Shown one piece after another: positions 49,240 through 64,000 of a stretch of DNA of 64,000 bases; within the stretch, counting starts at the first letter, position 1, and each line of letters starts with the position of its first letter. The stretch lies in contig MCFG01000166.1 of assembly GCA_002104895.1 (NCBI GenBank), forward strand, positions 52,501-116,500. Reading direction: 5' to 3'. The stretch comes from Anaeromyces robustus (Eukaryota > Neocallimastigomycota > Neocallimastigomycetes > Neocallimastigales > Neocallimastigaceae). Both the position numbers and the translations under genes were made by a program. The notes beneath the pieces were generated by a model. That model saw only the letters and a list, made by a program, of their open reading frames with translations. It made no database searches and was not told where the DNA came from.

Positions 49240-50422
49240 AAATAGAAATTAAAAATTTATATATTTTGAGTTAAAAAAAAAAATTTTTTTTTATATATAC
49301 ATATACATTTAAAACATTTAAAACATAATAAATAATTAAATAAATAATTAATTAATTAATTTAATTAATTAATAGTAATAATAATAATCATCATAATAAT
49401 AAATATATTAATAAATAATAAATAATAATATTAATTAGCGGAAGAACTGTTTAACAGTAAATAATTTTATTTATAATTAATAATATATAAAATAAAATAA
49501 TAATTTATATTAGAAAAATGTTTATTTAAAAAGAATTTTAAAATAAAAACAATATAATTAATACAGTAATTTCATTTTTTTTTCTTTAAGTTAAATAAAA
49601 ATTAATAATAATCTTTAATTTATTTCTAATAATATCTAATATATATTTTCGTTATTTATGTTTTCTAATAGAGCAAAATTTTTTTTATTTTTCTTTTTTT
49701 TAATTTTTTATTTTTTATATTATATATCTATATATATTATTTTTTTAAATTTTATTATTTATTTTTTATTTTTTATTATTTAGTTTTTATTTTTTTATGT
49801 TTTTTTGTTTTTTGTTTTTAATTTGAATATTTGATAATTATTTATTTAATTTATAATAGAAAAATTTAAAAAAAAAAAATAATTTTTAATAAATTTTATT
49901 TTTAATAGAAATGTACTTTTATTAAATATTAATAATAATACTTTATGTATGTTATAAGGAAATATTTAATGATACCACTCTACCTAATGATAAATAGAAT
50001 AAAATAAAAAATAAAAAATTGGATAGTGTAACATTTTTTTTTTTTTTTTTAATAACATTTTATTATTTTTTTTATATTAAATACAAATACAATATATATT
50101 TGATCAATTGTACAATAATAATTGTTACGTAAAAAATATTGAGCTGAACGGCAAATAATATAATTTTTTTTTATTTATTTATTTACTATGTAAAGAATGC
50201 AAAAAAGATAAATAATAATGATAATTATTATTTATTGTTATTAATGATAAAAGTATGATATTTATATATAAATTAAAAAAAGAAAATAAAAAAATATATT
50301 TATTTCTATACATTATAATAACTTGTTTAATTAGCTTTATATTTTAATCTTAAAACTTGATACTTTCAAAGAGTTTATTTTAACTTTTATTTTTAGTTTT
50401 TTTTTTTTTTTTTTCTTTTTCT
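49240..50422. other. Convergent intergenic region, HDAC / permease
   Basis: 3' ends of two converging genes. It is A/T-rich with TAAT/ATTA-rich tracts and a T-rich stretch at about 49690-49830; no gene and no clear terminator is seen. Confidence 0.65.
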
Positions 50423-52003
50423 TTAAGATTCTTTTTGATCTTCTGAATTGTCTATTTTAATATCACTTGTATTATTAAATGAACAGCTTGGTATAATTTT
50501 TACTTCAGAAAGTTCTCTAGAACGTATAATTGGTAATTCTTTAATTTCATTGTTTTTAATTGGTGATTCATAAGGTTTAGCATGAAATTCATAATCCTTT
50601 TCTGGAAGAATAGCATTAAAAAAAATACCAACAAGAGATCCAATAGCAAGACCAGAAAGAGAAATTTTAAGTTTACCAAATGAAATAATAAAAGATCCTT
50701 GATCACTATAAGTCACACCTATAGAAAGAACTAATATTAAACCAGCAAGAATAACATTTCTTGTTCTAGTGAAATTTACTTTATTTTCTATAATATTACG
50801 AACTCCAACTGCAGATATCATTCCATAAAGTATAAGAGAAATACCACCTGTAGTAGCTGTTGGAATAGCTGAAACAAAAGCTGCAATTTTTGGAGAAAAT
50901 GAAAGAATAATGGAAATAATAGCAGCAATTTCTAGAACTTTAGGATCATAAACTTTTGAAATAGTAAGAACACCAGTATTTTCACCATAAGTAGTGTTAG
51001 CTGGAGCACCAAATAAAGAAGCAAGAATAGTAGCAAGACCATCACCAGTTAAAGTTCTATGAAGACCAGGATTAGAAAGGAAATTTCTATTACAAGTAGA
51101 AGAAATAGCAGAAATATCACCAATATGTTCAACAATTGTAGCAACGGCAATTGGAACAATAGTTATAATAGCTGTCATAGCTAATGACATATCCAAATGT
51201 TTGAAAACATAAATGATAGTATTATCTAACTTAAATGGAAATCCAATCCATGAAACATTTTTGATAGCTTCTATACTAGCTTCTGAGAATAAACGAAAGT
51301 TTTCATTTCCATACATACAAATATATCCATTTACAGTTTCATGTGGGAAAACTAATAATAATGATGTTAAAATTACGGAACCAAGAATACTAAGTAAACC
51401 TGGAATAATTCTAATAAGTCCCTTACCCCAAATATTACAAGAAACGGCTAATATGACAGTAAGAGAGGAAGTCAACCAATTTTTTGCACAATTATTAATA
51501 GCAGATTGAGAAAGAGTAAGTCCAATAGCAATAATGATAGGACCTGTAACAATTGGTGGGAAATATTTCATAATACGTTCAATACCACCAATTTTAATGA
51601 TAAGAGCAAGTACTAAATAACATAAACCAGCAAAAGTGACACCTAAACATGCATATGGAAGAAGTTCCTCTTCACCATTTGGGGCAATAGTTAAATAACC
51701 TGCAAGAAAAGCAAAAGAAGAACCAAGAAAAGATGGAACTTTTCTTTTAGTTATAAAATGGAAAAGTAAGGTACCAAGACCAGTAAAAAGAAGAGTATTT
51801 GAAACATTAAGTCCAACTAATGTAGGTACTAATACTGTTGCTCCAAACATAGCGAATAAATGTTGAAAACCAAGAACAATCATTTTTGGATAACCAAGAG
51901 TTGATGCATCATAAACTGCTTCAGTAACTGTATATCTTGTGATATCTGATGCTATAGTACTAGCTCGACGAATACCCATCCTTACCTTATTATAATAATC
52001 CAT
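50423..52003 (-). CDS. NCS2-family uracil/xanthine permease, bacterial type
   Basis: Intronless, 526 residues; predicted proton-coupled nucleobase importer in the plasma membrane. The fold follows UraA: FQHLFAMFGATVLVPTLVGL (TM1), KVPSFLGSSFAFLAG (TM3 region), FPPIVTGPIIIAIGL, then the two substrate-site glutamates, E292 in VEHIGDISA and E341 in NTTYGENTGV, and PTATTGGISLILYGM. About 14 hydrophobic segments are present up to residue 470, then a polar tail (KNNEIKELPIIRSREL...NNTSDIKIDNSEDQKES) and a polar N-terminal extension of about 35 residues. The sequence resembles bacterial UraA/PyrP (Firmicutes-like) far more than the AzgA/UapA permeases typical of fungi. With the lack of introns, this suggests horizontal transfer followed by addition of host-style tails. 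Uracil is the likeliest substrate; xanthine or urate are possible. Confidence 0.9.
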   Translation of the reverse strand: MDYYNKVRMGIRRASTIASDITRYTVTEAVYDASTLGYPKMIVLGFQHLFAMFGATVLVPTLVGLNVSNTLLFTGLGTLLFHFITKRKVPSFLGSSFAFLAGYLTIAPNGEEELLPYACLGVTFAGLCYLVLALIIKIGGIERIMKYFPPIVTGPIIIAIGLTLSQSAINNCAKNWLTSSLTVILAVSCNIWGKGLIRIIPGLLSILGSVILTSLLLVFPHETVNGYICMYGNENFRLFSEASIEAIKNVSWIGFPFKLDNTIIYVFKHLDMSLAMTAIITIVPIAVATIVEHIGDISAISSTCNRNFLSNPGLHRTLTGDGLATILASLFGAPANTTYGENTGVLTISKVYDPKVLEIAAIISIILSFSPKIAAFVSAIPTATTGGISLILYGMISAVGVRNIIENKVNFTRTRNVILAGLILVLSIGVTYSDQGSFIISFGKLKISLSGLAIGSLVGIFFNAILPEKDYEFHAKPYESPIKNNEIKELPIIRSRELSEVKIIPSCSFNNTSDIKIDNSEDQKES

Positions 52004-52529
52004 CTTTTGTATTTATTTATCTTTAAACCTTTTAATCTTATCAATTACTAATTATTATATTTATTTATATATATATAAATATATAAATATAACTATTTGT
52101 TTTATTTACTTTACTTTATTATTTATATTATTTAACAATTAAATTTTTTTATTATTCATTCGAATAATAAATTTACTATTATTATTATTAATTAATTACT
52201 TAACAAAATCTTTTTTGATTAACCTTATTAATATTTTTTTTTCATAAGTATTTCTTTATATTTTTAAATTTTTTAAATAAATAATACAGAATGTGCTTTT
52301 AAATATTTTCAAAAAATATATTAAATACAAACTTTTTGGATTTATTTTTATATATGTATATATTTATTTATAGTATTTTTTTAAAAAAAAATTTTTTTAA
52401 CATTTATTAAAAAAAAAATTAAAATTTTTAACTTGAATTAAAAAAAAAATTTACTTTTTATATAAAAAAAACTTTCCAATAACTTAACAATAATCATTAG
52501 CTTTTATATAGAGTATCCATCTTTTTATA

Positions 52530-52559
52530 TTAATAAATAAATAAATAAATAAATAAATA

Positions 52560-52637
<78 letters not shown>

Positions 52638-52640
52638 TCA
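52530..52640. repeat. Head-to-head TAAA/TTTA tracts
   Basis: (TAAA)n followed after AATTATT by (TTTA)n, forming one large palindromic tetranucleotide array that could fold as a hairpin. Confidence 0.75.
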
Positions 52641-52964
52641 TTATTTTTATTACTATTATTATTTATTATTATTTATTATTATTATTTATAAGATAAAAAA
52701 ATATTTAATAATAAATATCTTTTTATAGCAAATATAAATTATTATATATTAAGAACTATAACATATTATAAATTTTCAAAAGGAAAAAAAAAAAGAAGAA
52801 AAGTAACTTTGACGTAATTTTAAATCGTTAATCACTACTAACAATAATTAATATGATTATTCAAAATGATTAAGAATATCGTAAAAAAAAAAATAAAGCA
52901 AGCTATGGTGACTTTTTTATAAACTTATTATATGATATTTCATATGAATTCCATGCCTTATCGT

Positions 52965-53255
52965 TTTGGCGTCGACGTCCTTAGTATGTTATATATATTT
53001 TACATTTTTACTTTAACCCTAACTTAATAACGGGTCCAATCTATAAGCCCTACATATGAACAGTAATTATCAAGGAAGTTGCTCAATAATAGAGGGCTTC
53101 ATCACCACATTATTAAGACTTTAGTTCTACTCAATATACTAATATTATCATTTTATGAGGTTTGGGTTAACTATATCTCAAATACTTAACCAAAATTACC
53201 TTGCCACAGTGTAAAACTTGTTAAGGTGATGACTTGACTTAATATGAAGCTATTT
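52965..53255. repeat. Dispersed repeat R2, copy b
   Basis: Second member of the family seen at 7228-7520, same orientation. The blocks GGCG, TTAGTATG, ACTTTAACCCT, GGGTCCAAT, ACATATGAACA, CATTATTA and CTTGTTAAGG occur in the same order with similar spacing. It has higher complexity and GC than its surroundings and no open frame. Identity unknown. Confidence 0.6.
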
Positions 53256-53654
53256 TTAATATATATAAATGAAATAAAATTTTTTTACATATTTAGAATC
53301 TTTAAATTCTCTTAAAGATTATAAATACAAATATTTAAAAATATTAAATTTGTAAAAAATCTTGGTTACTATTTTAAATTAATTAAATTAAATAAATGGG
53401 GATATTTATGAACTTAAAAAGTTTAAAAAAAAAAATTATTTTGTTTTCATTTTTTAAAAAAATAAATAATTGTAAATTATAAAGAAAAAGAGAATACATT
53501 TTTTTTATTTTTATTTATTATTATTATAAATAACATATTTTTTTAGACTAAGATAATATAGATTACATATATATAAAGAATATATAATATATGAAATGTA
53601 AAATAACAAAATATATATATATATTTTTTTATAATATTTTATTATATTTTTTTT

Positions 53655-55275
53655 TTTTAATTTTTTCCTGATTTATAAATAAAAAAAAAATAATTAAAAT
53701 AATATTATATATATTAGATTATTATAAAAATAAGAAAGTGTATTTTCTCCCTTTGTCATTTTTTTTTAAAAAAAAATATTATTAGCATTTTTAAAAATTT
53801 TGAAAAAAAAAATTAGAAAAAATTATAAAATATATAAACTGGAAATATCACTGGAAAATTTATAATTTAAAAATTTTTAAGTTATTTTTTTTTTTTTTTT
53901 TTTTATAAATATTATATTTCATTTTTATTTTATTTTTATTATCTATTATTACATTATATATTTTTTAAATTTTTTCCTGATTCATAAAATAGAAAAAAAA
54001 AATCATAAAACAAAAACAAAAACAAAAAAGAAAAAAAATAATATTTAAGAAGAAAAAAAAATCAGTAAACTAATGATACCATATTAATACATGCTATATA
54101 TAATTAAATTTATTAATAAAATAGCATTTTCGTAAAACGTAATGTAGTTAATAAGTTAATAATTAATGTAAAACAAAATAAAATAAAGTAAAATAAAATA
54201 AAATAAAAAAAAAACATTTTCGTAAAACATAATAAAATTAATAAGTAATTAAAAAAATGTAAAAAAAATAAAAACAAAAATAAAAAAAATTTTGTTAAAC
54301 AAAAAGAAAAAAGGAAAGTTATAAGTTTAAATTTTTAGTATTGTGGTATTTAAATATTATTATTACTATAATTACTATTATTATTATTACTATTATAATT
54401 ATTTTACATATAATACAGTTAATTGTTGATTCATATAATTAATTGTTGATTCGTATAAATTCATATATCTTCAATAATAAAAACTACAATTGCTAACAAT
54501 AATATTTAGTTAATATATTTATTATTTTTTTATATTAATATATATATATTTTAATAAAAAAAGATTAATCATTATAAATTTGAAGAATATGAATTTCATA
54601 CAAGAAAACACAATTTATATAAAAAGTACTTGATTGATACTAAAGTACAACCATGGATTTTAAAATGAATATATATATATATATTTTTTTTTTTAAAAAA
54701 AAAATATTATTAACATTTTTAAAAGTTTTAAAAAAAAAAAAAAAACATAATAATAATCGTAAAATATATAAATGGAAACATCATTGGAAAATTTATGATT
54801 TAAAAATTTTTGAATTATTTTTTTTTTTTTTTTTATTTTATAATAAATATTATATTTTAATTTTATTTTATTTTTATTATATTTTATTACATAATATTTT
54901 TTTATTTATAAAATCAGGAAAAAATTAAAAAAAGAAAAAAAATAATAATAAAATATAATTAAAATAATATTAAGGTTATTATAAAAATAAGAAAGTATAT
55001 TATCTTCCTTGTTTTTTTTTTTTTTTTTTTTAAAAAAAATTAACATTTTTAAAAATTTTGGAAAAAAAAAAAAAAAAAAAACTAATAATTGTAAAATATA
55101 TATATATAAATGGAAATATCATTGGTAAAATTATATATGAATAAGGATTTAAAAAATTTTTAATTTTTAATTATCCTTTTTATCTTATTATATATTTATT
55201 TTATTTTTATTTTTTTTTTTATTATATTTTATTATATTTTATTTTATTTTATTATATATTTTTCCTGACATTCTT
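53655..55275. repeat. Three diverged copies of an intergenic block
   Basis: Copies near 53655-53985, 54685-54925 and 54925-55275 share AATTTTTTCCTGATT or its surroundings, ATTATAAAAATAAGAAAGT, TTAACATTTTTAAAA, TAAATGGAAATATCATTGG, then a T-rich run ending near TTTTCCTGA. Poly-A and poly-T lengths vary. A 91-codon open frame over the middle copy is not conserved in the others and is not called as a gene. Confidence 0.6.
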
Positions 55276-55374
55276 TATTTTCTCAATGTTTTTTTTTTTT
55301 TTTATTCATATATATATATATATTATGATTATACCTTATACATATATATAAATTTGTTGTTCAATATTATATAT

Positions 55375-55411
<37 letters not shown>

Positions 55412-55565
55412 TAAAATACAAGAATTTAATTATATAATTTTTTTTATTATAATTATTACATAAAATCAATTTATATAATAACTATAATTTATATATAAAA
55501 TAAAAAAATTTAAATTTTATTATTATATAGAATTTTTTTTTAAAAAAAAATAATAATAATTAAAT

Positions 55566-60186
<4,621 letters not shown>

Positions 60187-60240
60187 TTTTAGTTAATTTA
60201 TTATTTAAATTATTGATTTGAAAATTTATTTTATTTTTTT

Positions 60241-60271
<31 letters not shown>

Positions 60272-62462
60272 GTGTATGTTTTTCTTCTTAACAAAAATAA
60301 AATCAAAAAAAAAAAAAAAAAAGATCAAATAGTTTTTATTTTCTTATAAATTTAATATACTATATTAAATTATTAAGTTTTTATCTCTAAAATATATATA
60401 ATATAATAAAATAGAATTAGTATTTATATATATGAATATATATCTAATATTAATTTAAAGATTTCACTTCCATAATTATTTTATAATATTACCTGATATC
60501 CAGTCCAGAGAAAATATTTGTTTTGAGGAAAAAAAAAAAGATAAAGAAGAATTATAAATAAATATATATATGTTTTTTTTATTATTATATTAAAATTGAT
60601 AATTAATATATTATAATTCCAAAATTTAATATTTTGTATAAATAAATATTGATAATAATATGAAAATCAATTCTAAAAATTAATATAAAATTAAAAATTA
60701 ATTAATTAATAAAGTTATATGTAATGCTTAGTCATATATATGCAATTCCATTTATATTATAAATATATAATGTTTTTTTTTTTTTTTTATGATTCAAGGC
60801 CTAAAAACTTTAAAATATATTATTAAAAGAAAAATAAAAAAAAGTACAAAATTATTTGTTTATTTTCCTTACAAATAAATATTAATATATTATATTAGAA
60901 TTTTAGAATAAAAAAAAATAAATAATAAATAATAAATAATATTTTTATAAATAGGAAAAATTATATTAAAAAAATAAAAAGATTATATTATATTAAAATG
61001 GAAATATTATTTAATAATATTATAATATTATTATTCATCTTTTTTTTTCTTTTTTGTATAATATTGTTTTTTTTTTTTTTATATTATTCATTTTTCTTTT
61101 GAACATGAAAAAATTACTCATAAATTAAAAGAATAAATATTATTATTCTTTTATTTATTATCATTATAAGTGGATTTCTTATTATAAATTTATTTTTTTT
61201 TTTTTTAATAATGACGGCTTAGTATAAATTAATTTATATAAAACTTTATTTATTAATAAAAATCAATATTAATATTTATTGTATAACATAAATATTTTAT
61301 TGTATAACAATTAAATAACTATATTAGGATAAAATCATAATATTTTAAAAAAAAAAACTAAAAAAAAATATGAATAAACTTTAATTTATAATAAAATTTA
61401 TAAATTTTTAATTTATAGTATGAATGCACTTAATATATAATATATTATTTATTAAAGTTTACTAAATAAGGTTATATTATTCTTTGGTAGGTTATATTTA
61501 TTTTTTTAAAAAAAAAAAAAAAAGTAAAATAAATAAAAAACTTTTGCATGGAAAAAACTGAATTATCTTTACTTAGCAATAAAGATATTCAAGTTTTTTC
61601 TATTAATTTTGTTTTTAATGTAATGTATATATTAACATGAAAGTTATAATAATAGAATTCTAATTATTTTTTATATATAGAAGAACTCTATAAAGATATA
61701 ATACTATAATTATACTTAAAAAAAATATTATTTTTTGTTTCTATTTATATTTAGAAAATATTATTTTGTTTCTATTTATATTTAGAAAATATTATTCTGT
61801 ATCTATAGCAATATTTATATATATGTCAAAAATTGAACTAAAAAAAAAATTACTTGTTTTTTTTAATTAATTTTGTACAAATATTCTATATTTTATTTTA
61901 TTTTTATTTTTATTTTATTTTATGATTATTTATACATATATATATATATTATTGCTAATTTTTTTTTTAATTTTTATTAAATTTTTATAAAATAAAATAA
62001 CTTATAATTTACATAATATTACTAATAAATAAATAACTTATTTAAATTGAATTGCTTTAATAAATTAAGTATAAATAAATATAAAAAGATAAATTACATA
62101 ATTTATCTTTTATTATTAAATTTATTACATTATTATAATTAGTTAGTAAAGATCATTCATTATTAGTTAGTAAAGGTCATTCATTATTAGTAATAAATAA
62201 TGAATGACCTTTACTAAAACAAATTAGTTATAATGTAATACAAATGTAGATTATAAAGAGGGGTAATAACATTATATTTAATATTAAAAAATTAAATATA
62301 AATGTTATTAATTAAAATAATAAATTATAATAAAACTACTTATTAATAGTAAATATTAATTATATTATAAAAATAAATGGAGTTGTATAGAAAAAAAAAA
62401 TTAAATTACTTATAAAGAATAATTTAATCCAATGAAATCTTTTTTTATTTTTTAACATTATT
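60187..62462. other. Intergenic between the GH9 gene and the ankyrin pseudogene
   Basis: Contains the GH9 upstream region, A/T-rich with homopolymers. Also present: a repeat of about 31-33 bases (AAAATATTATTTTGTTTCTA onward) in two to three copies at about 61735-61810, and the hairpin cluster at 62086-62314. No supported gene. Confidence 0.65.
62086..62314. repeat. Cluster of three adjacent hairpins, MITE-like
   Basis: Hairpin 1: AAAGATAAATTA / complement at about 62086-62113. Hairpin 2: TTAGTAAAGGTCATTCATTA / complement at about 62168-62216, flanked by longer imperfect arms (TATTACATTAT.... on the left, its complement ending at about 62241) and a tandem copy of the left arm. Hairpin 3: TAATAACATTATATTTAATA / complement at about 62264-62314. 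Long terminal inverted repeats around a tiny core resemble a MITE, but no transposase family can be named. Confidence 0.6.
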
Positions 62463-63608
62463 TTATTGTGCACCGTGTTTAATTAAGTAATCTGCAATAG
62501 TATTATTTCCATTATTAACTGCAACACTTAAAATTGTATAATCAGAACCCTATATCATTTCACCTTTCCTATTAAAAGTTTTATATCCTTTCAATTTTTT
62601 ATTAATTTCAGAATCATGTTCAATCAAACATTTTACTATAGATTTTAATTCATAGGCAACAGCCAGGCTTAAAGGGGTATGTTGAGCTTCATGATAATAA
62701 TGATCTTCACTGGATATTTTAAATCATTCACATTAGCACCATGTTCAACTAAATATTTCGACTTGGATTCATTTCTATCCCTGATAGCAATAATTAAAGG
62801 TGTAATACCATCGTAATAACAACCAGGTTCTCTCCTACATTCACTTATTTTATATTCAATATTGATATCAGCGCCATGTTCAACTAAATATTTTATCATT
62901 GTTTCATTATCTTTTTCACAAGCAATACATAAAGGGGAAGGATAATAGTTATAAATAGATCAATCCAATCCCCCACCAATATTATGATCTTAACATCAGC
63001 GCCATTTTCAACTAAAATTTCTTCTAAATCTATACATTCATAGTAAAAAAGCTACAGTTAATGGTGTACTACAAAACGATAATTCACATTCATTAATATC
63101 ATAATAAGCATCATAACTCACATTAACCTCAGTACCTTGTTCAATTAAATATTTCGCTATGGATTTATTTTTTTTTTTTTTTTTACATGAAATAAATTGT
63201 CTCACCTCAAGGCAAAATATCATTAATATCAGCTCCAAGTTCAACTAAAATTTTTAGTAAATTTTCTTTTCCTTCTTGGCAAACATAATATAAAGGTGTT
63301 AATCCATTTCAAATGGTTTATTAATATCTACACCATTTTCAATTAAAAATTTTATTATATCCTTATATTCAAAATCGAGAACAATGTGTAATAGTTTATT
63401 AATATCATAAAAATCTTTCTTTTTATAAACATTTAATATTAAGTTTAATTCTTCAATTTTATTTTCTATTATTTTTTTTTTTAATTTTAATTAAGACAAG
63501 GGTTTTTTTTTTATGATAGTATTCTAAAAGAAAATCGTAAAAGTAATTTTTTTCTTTTTTTTCAATATAATTAAAACACTTTTTCATTAAAAAGGTTGAA
63601 CTGTCCAT
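62463..63608 (-). pseudogene. Decayed ankyrin-repeat gene
   Basis: Ankyrin-repeat signatures appear in order on the minus strand but in more than one frame: IIKFLIENGVDINKPF, KYLIEQGTEVNVSYD, IKYLVEHGADINIEYK, SKYLVEHGANVND, IVKCLIEHDSEIN and ADYLIKHGAQ then stop at 62463. Between repeats the frame shifts several times, and at least one in-frame stop follows NRKGEMI. No GT-AG intron set that I tried removes all the breaks. A plausible original start is the ATG at 63608 (MDSSTFLMKKCFNYIEKKEK). Repeats are about 33-45 residues apart with small inserts such as SECRREPGCYYDG. Large ankyrin families are common in gut fungi, so this is most simply a dead family member. Sequencing error is an alternative for one or two breaks, not for all. 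Confidence 0.75.
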
Positions 63609-64000
63609 GACTATTTTAAAAAAATTTTTTTTATTAATAAGGCTGAATGTTTATTATTTTAATAAATAAAAAAAAATGTTTAATATACCATAATATTTTG
63701 TGATATCTAAAAATAAAAATAATTTTTGTAATTAAAAATTTTACATATATATATGTAAAAATACAGTTTTGAAAAAATCTATATTTATTATTATAAAAGC
63801 GTTTTTATTTTTATAATATTTATTTAAAATAGCTAATTTATATATATTTCCTATTGTTCTAATAATACTATTCATATTCTGATTCCTGATCCTTCATGCA
63901 TATAATAAAAAATATTAATTATTAATTATTAATTATTTTTTAATTTGGGTACTTTAATAATTAAAATTTTAATAATAATCTTTATTTTAATTAATTAATT
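63609..64000. other. Right-edge intergenic
   Basis: A/T-rich sequence upstream of the ankyrin pseudogene with a TACATATATATATGTA palindrome near 63743 and TTAATTA repeats at the edge. Nothing gene-like is seen. Confidence 0.6.

Larger units (their letters stand above)
52004..55565. other. Repeat-rich intergenic between permease and cellulase
   Basis: No supported gene. It holds mirror-image TAAA and TTTA tracts meeting at about 52560 (52530-52640), R2 copy b, a two-copy CATTTTCGTAAAACRTAAT repeat (about 54125 and 54220), and three diverged copies of a block containing TGGAAAYATCAYTGG (53.66-55.28 kb). The left part includes the permease upstream region; the right part is the 3' end of the GH9 gene. 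Confidence 0.65.

Noticed and set aside
54653-54928. 91-codon Lys/Phe-rich open frame
   Set aside because: Not preserved in the neighbouring copies of the same block and built on A/T runs.

Overview
The window looks like genomic DNA of an anaerobic gut fungus (Neocallimastigomycota). Three things support this. Intergenic DNA is extremely AT-rich, with long A/T homopolymers and (TAAA)n/(TTTA)n tracts. Genes carry short GT-AG introns. There is a secreted GH9 cellulase with three fungal dockerin (CBM10-type) modules, as used in fungal cellulosomes, plus a secreted CotH-family protein with dockerin-like cysteine repeats. Genus and species cannot be decided from the sequence alone.

Layout, left to right. 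1-3067 (-): most of a PacC/Rim101 pH-response zinc-finger factor, running off the left edge. 3068-17910: gene desert with tetranucleotide tracts, one copy of a dispersed repeat (R2), a 4.4-kb satellite of about 13 diverged units of about 360 bp (9.38-13.76 kb) that contains a foreign-looking GC-rich leucine-rich-repeat fragment, and a copy of a second repeat (R1). 17911-19624 (+) and 31224-32698 (+): two paralogous seven-helix membrane proteins with Gly/Pro-rich N-termini, an identically placed intron and Ser/Asn-rich tails, separated by 11.6 kb of gene-free DNA that contains an R1 copy with a poly-A tail and a 22-base flanking duplication. 36269-38713 (-): the CotH-family protein. 40368-45081 (-): an 11-exon CRT10-like WD40 protein. 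47344-49239 (+): a class I histone deacetylase of HDAC3/Hos2 type, divergent from the CRT10-like gene. 50423-52003 (-): an intronless, bacterial-looking NCS2 uracil/xanthine permease. 52.9-55.3 kb: the second R2 copy and diverged duplications. 55566-60186 (-): the 18-exon GH9 cellulase with 7-, 18- and 27-nt micro-exons. 62.1-62.3 kb: a cluster of hairpins. 62463-63608 (-): a decayed ankyrin-repeat gene.

The genes do not form one operon-like system. The GH9 enzyme and the CotH protein share a secretion and cysteine-repeat theme consistent with surface or cellulosome biology. PacC, the deacetylase and the CRT10-like protein are regulatory housekeeping genes. The permease fits acquisition of bacterial transport functions, which is well known in gut fungi. 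The most unusual items are the LRR fragment in the satellite, the unrecognised seven-helix paralogue pair, the 7-nt micro-exon in the GH9 gene and the R1 retroposon-like family. Exon boundaries were worked out by hand from GT-AG sites, reading frame and family conservation; no alignment or search was run.
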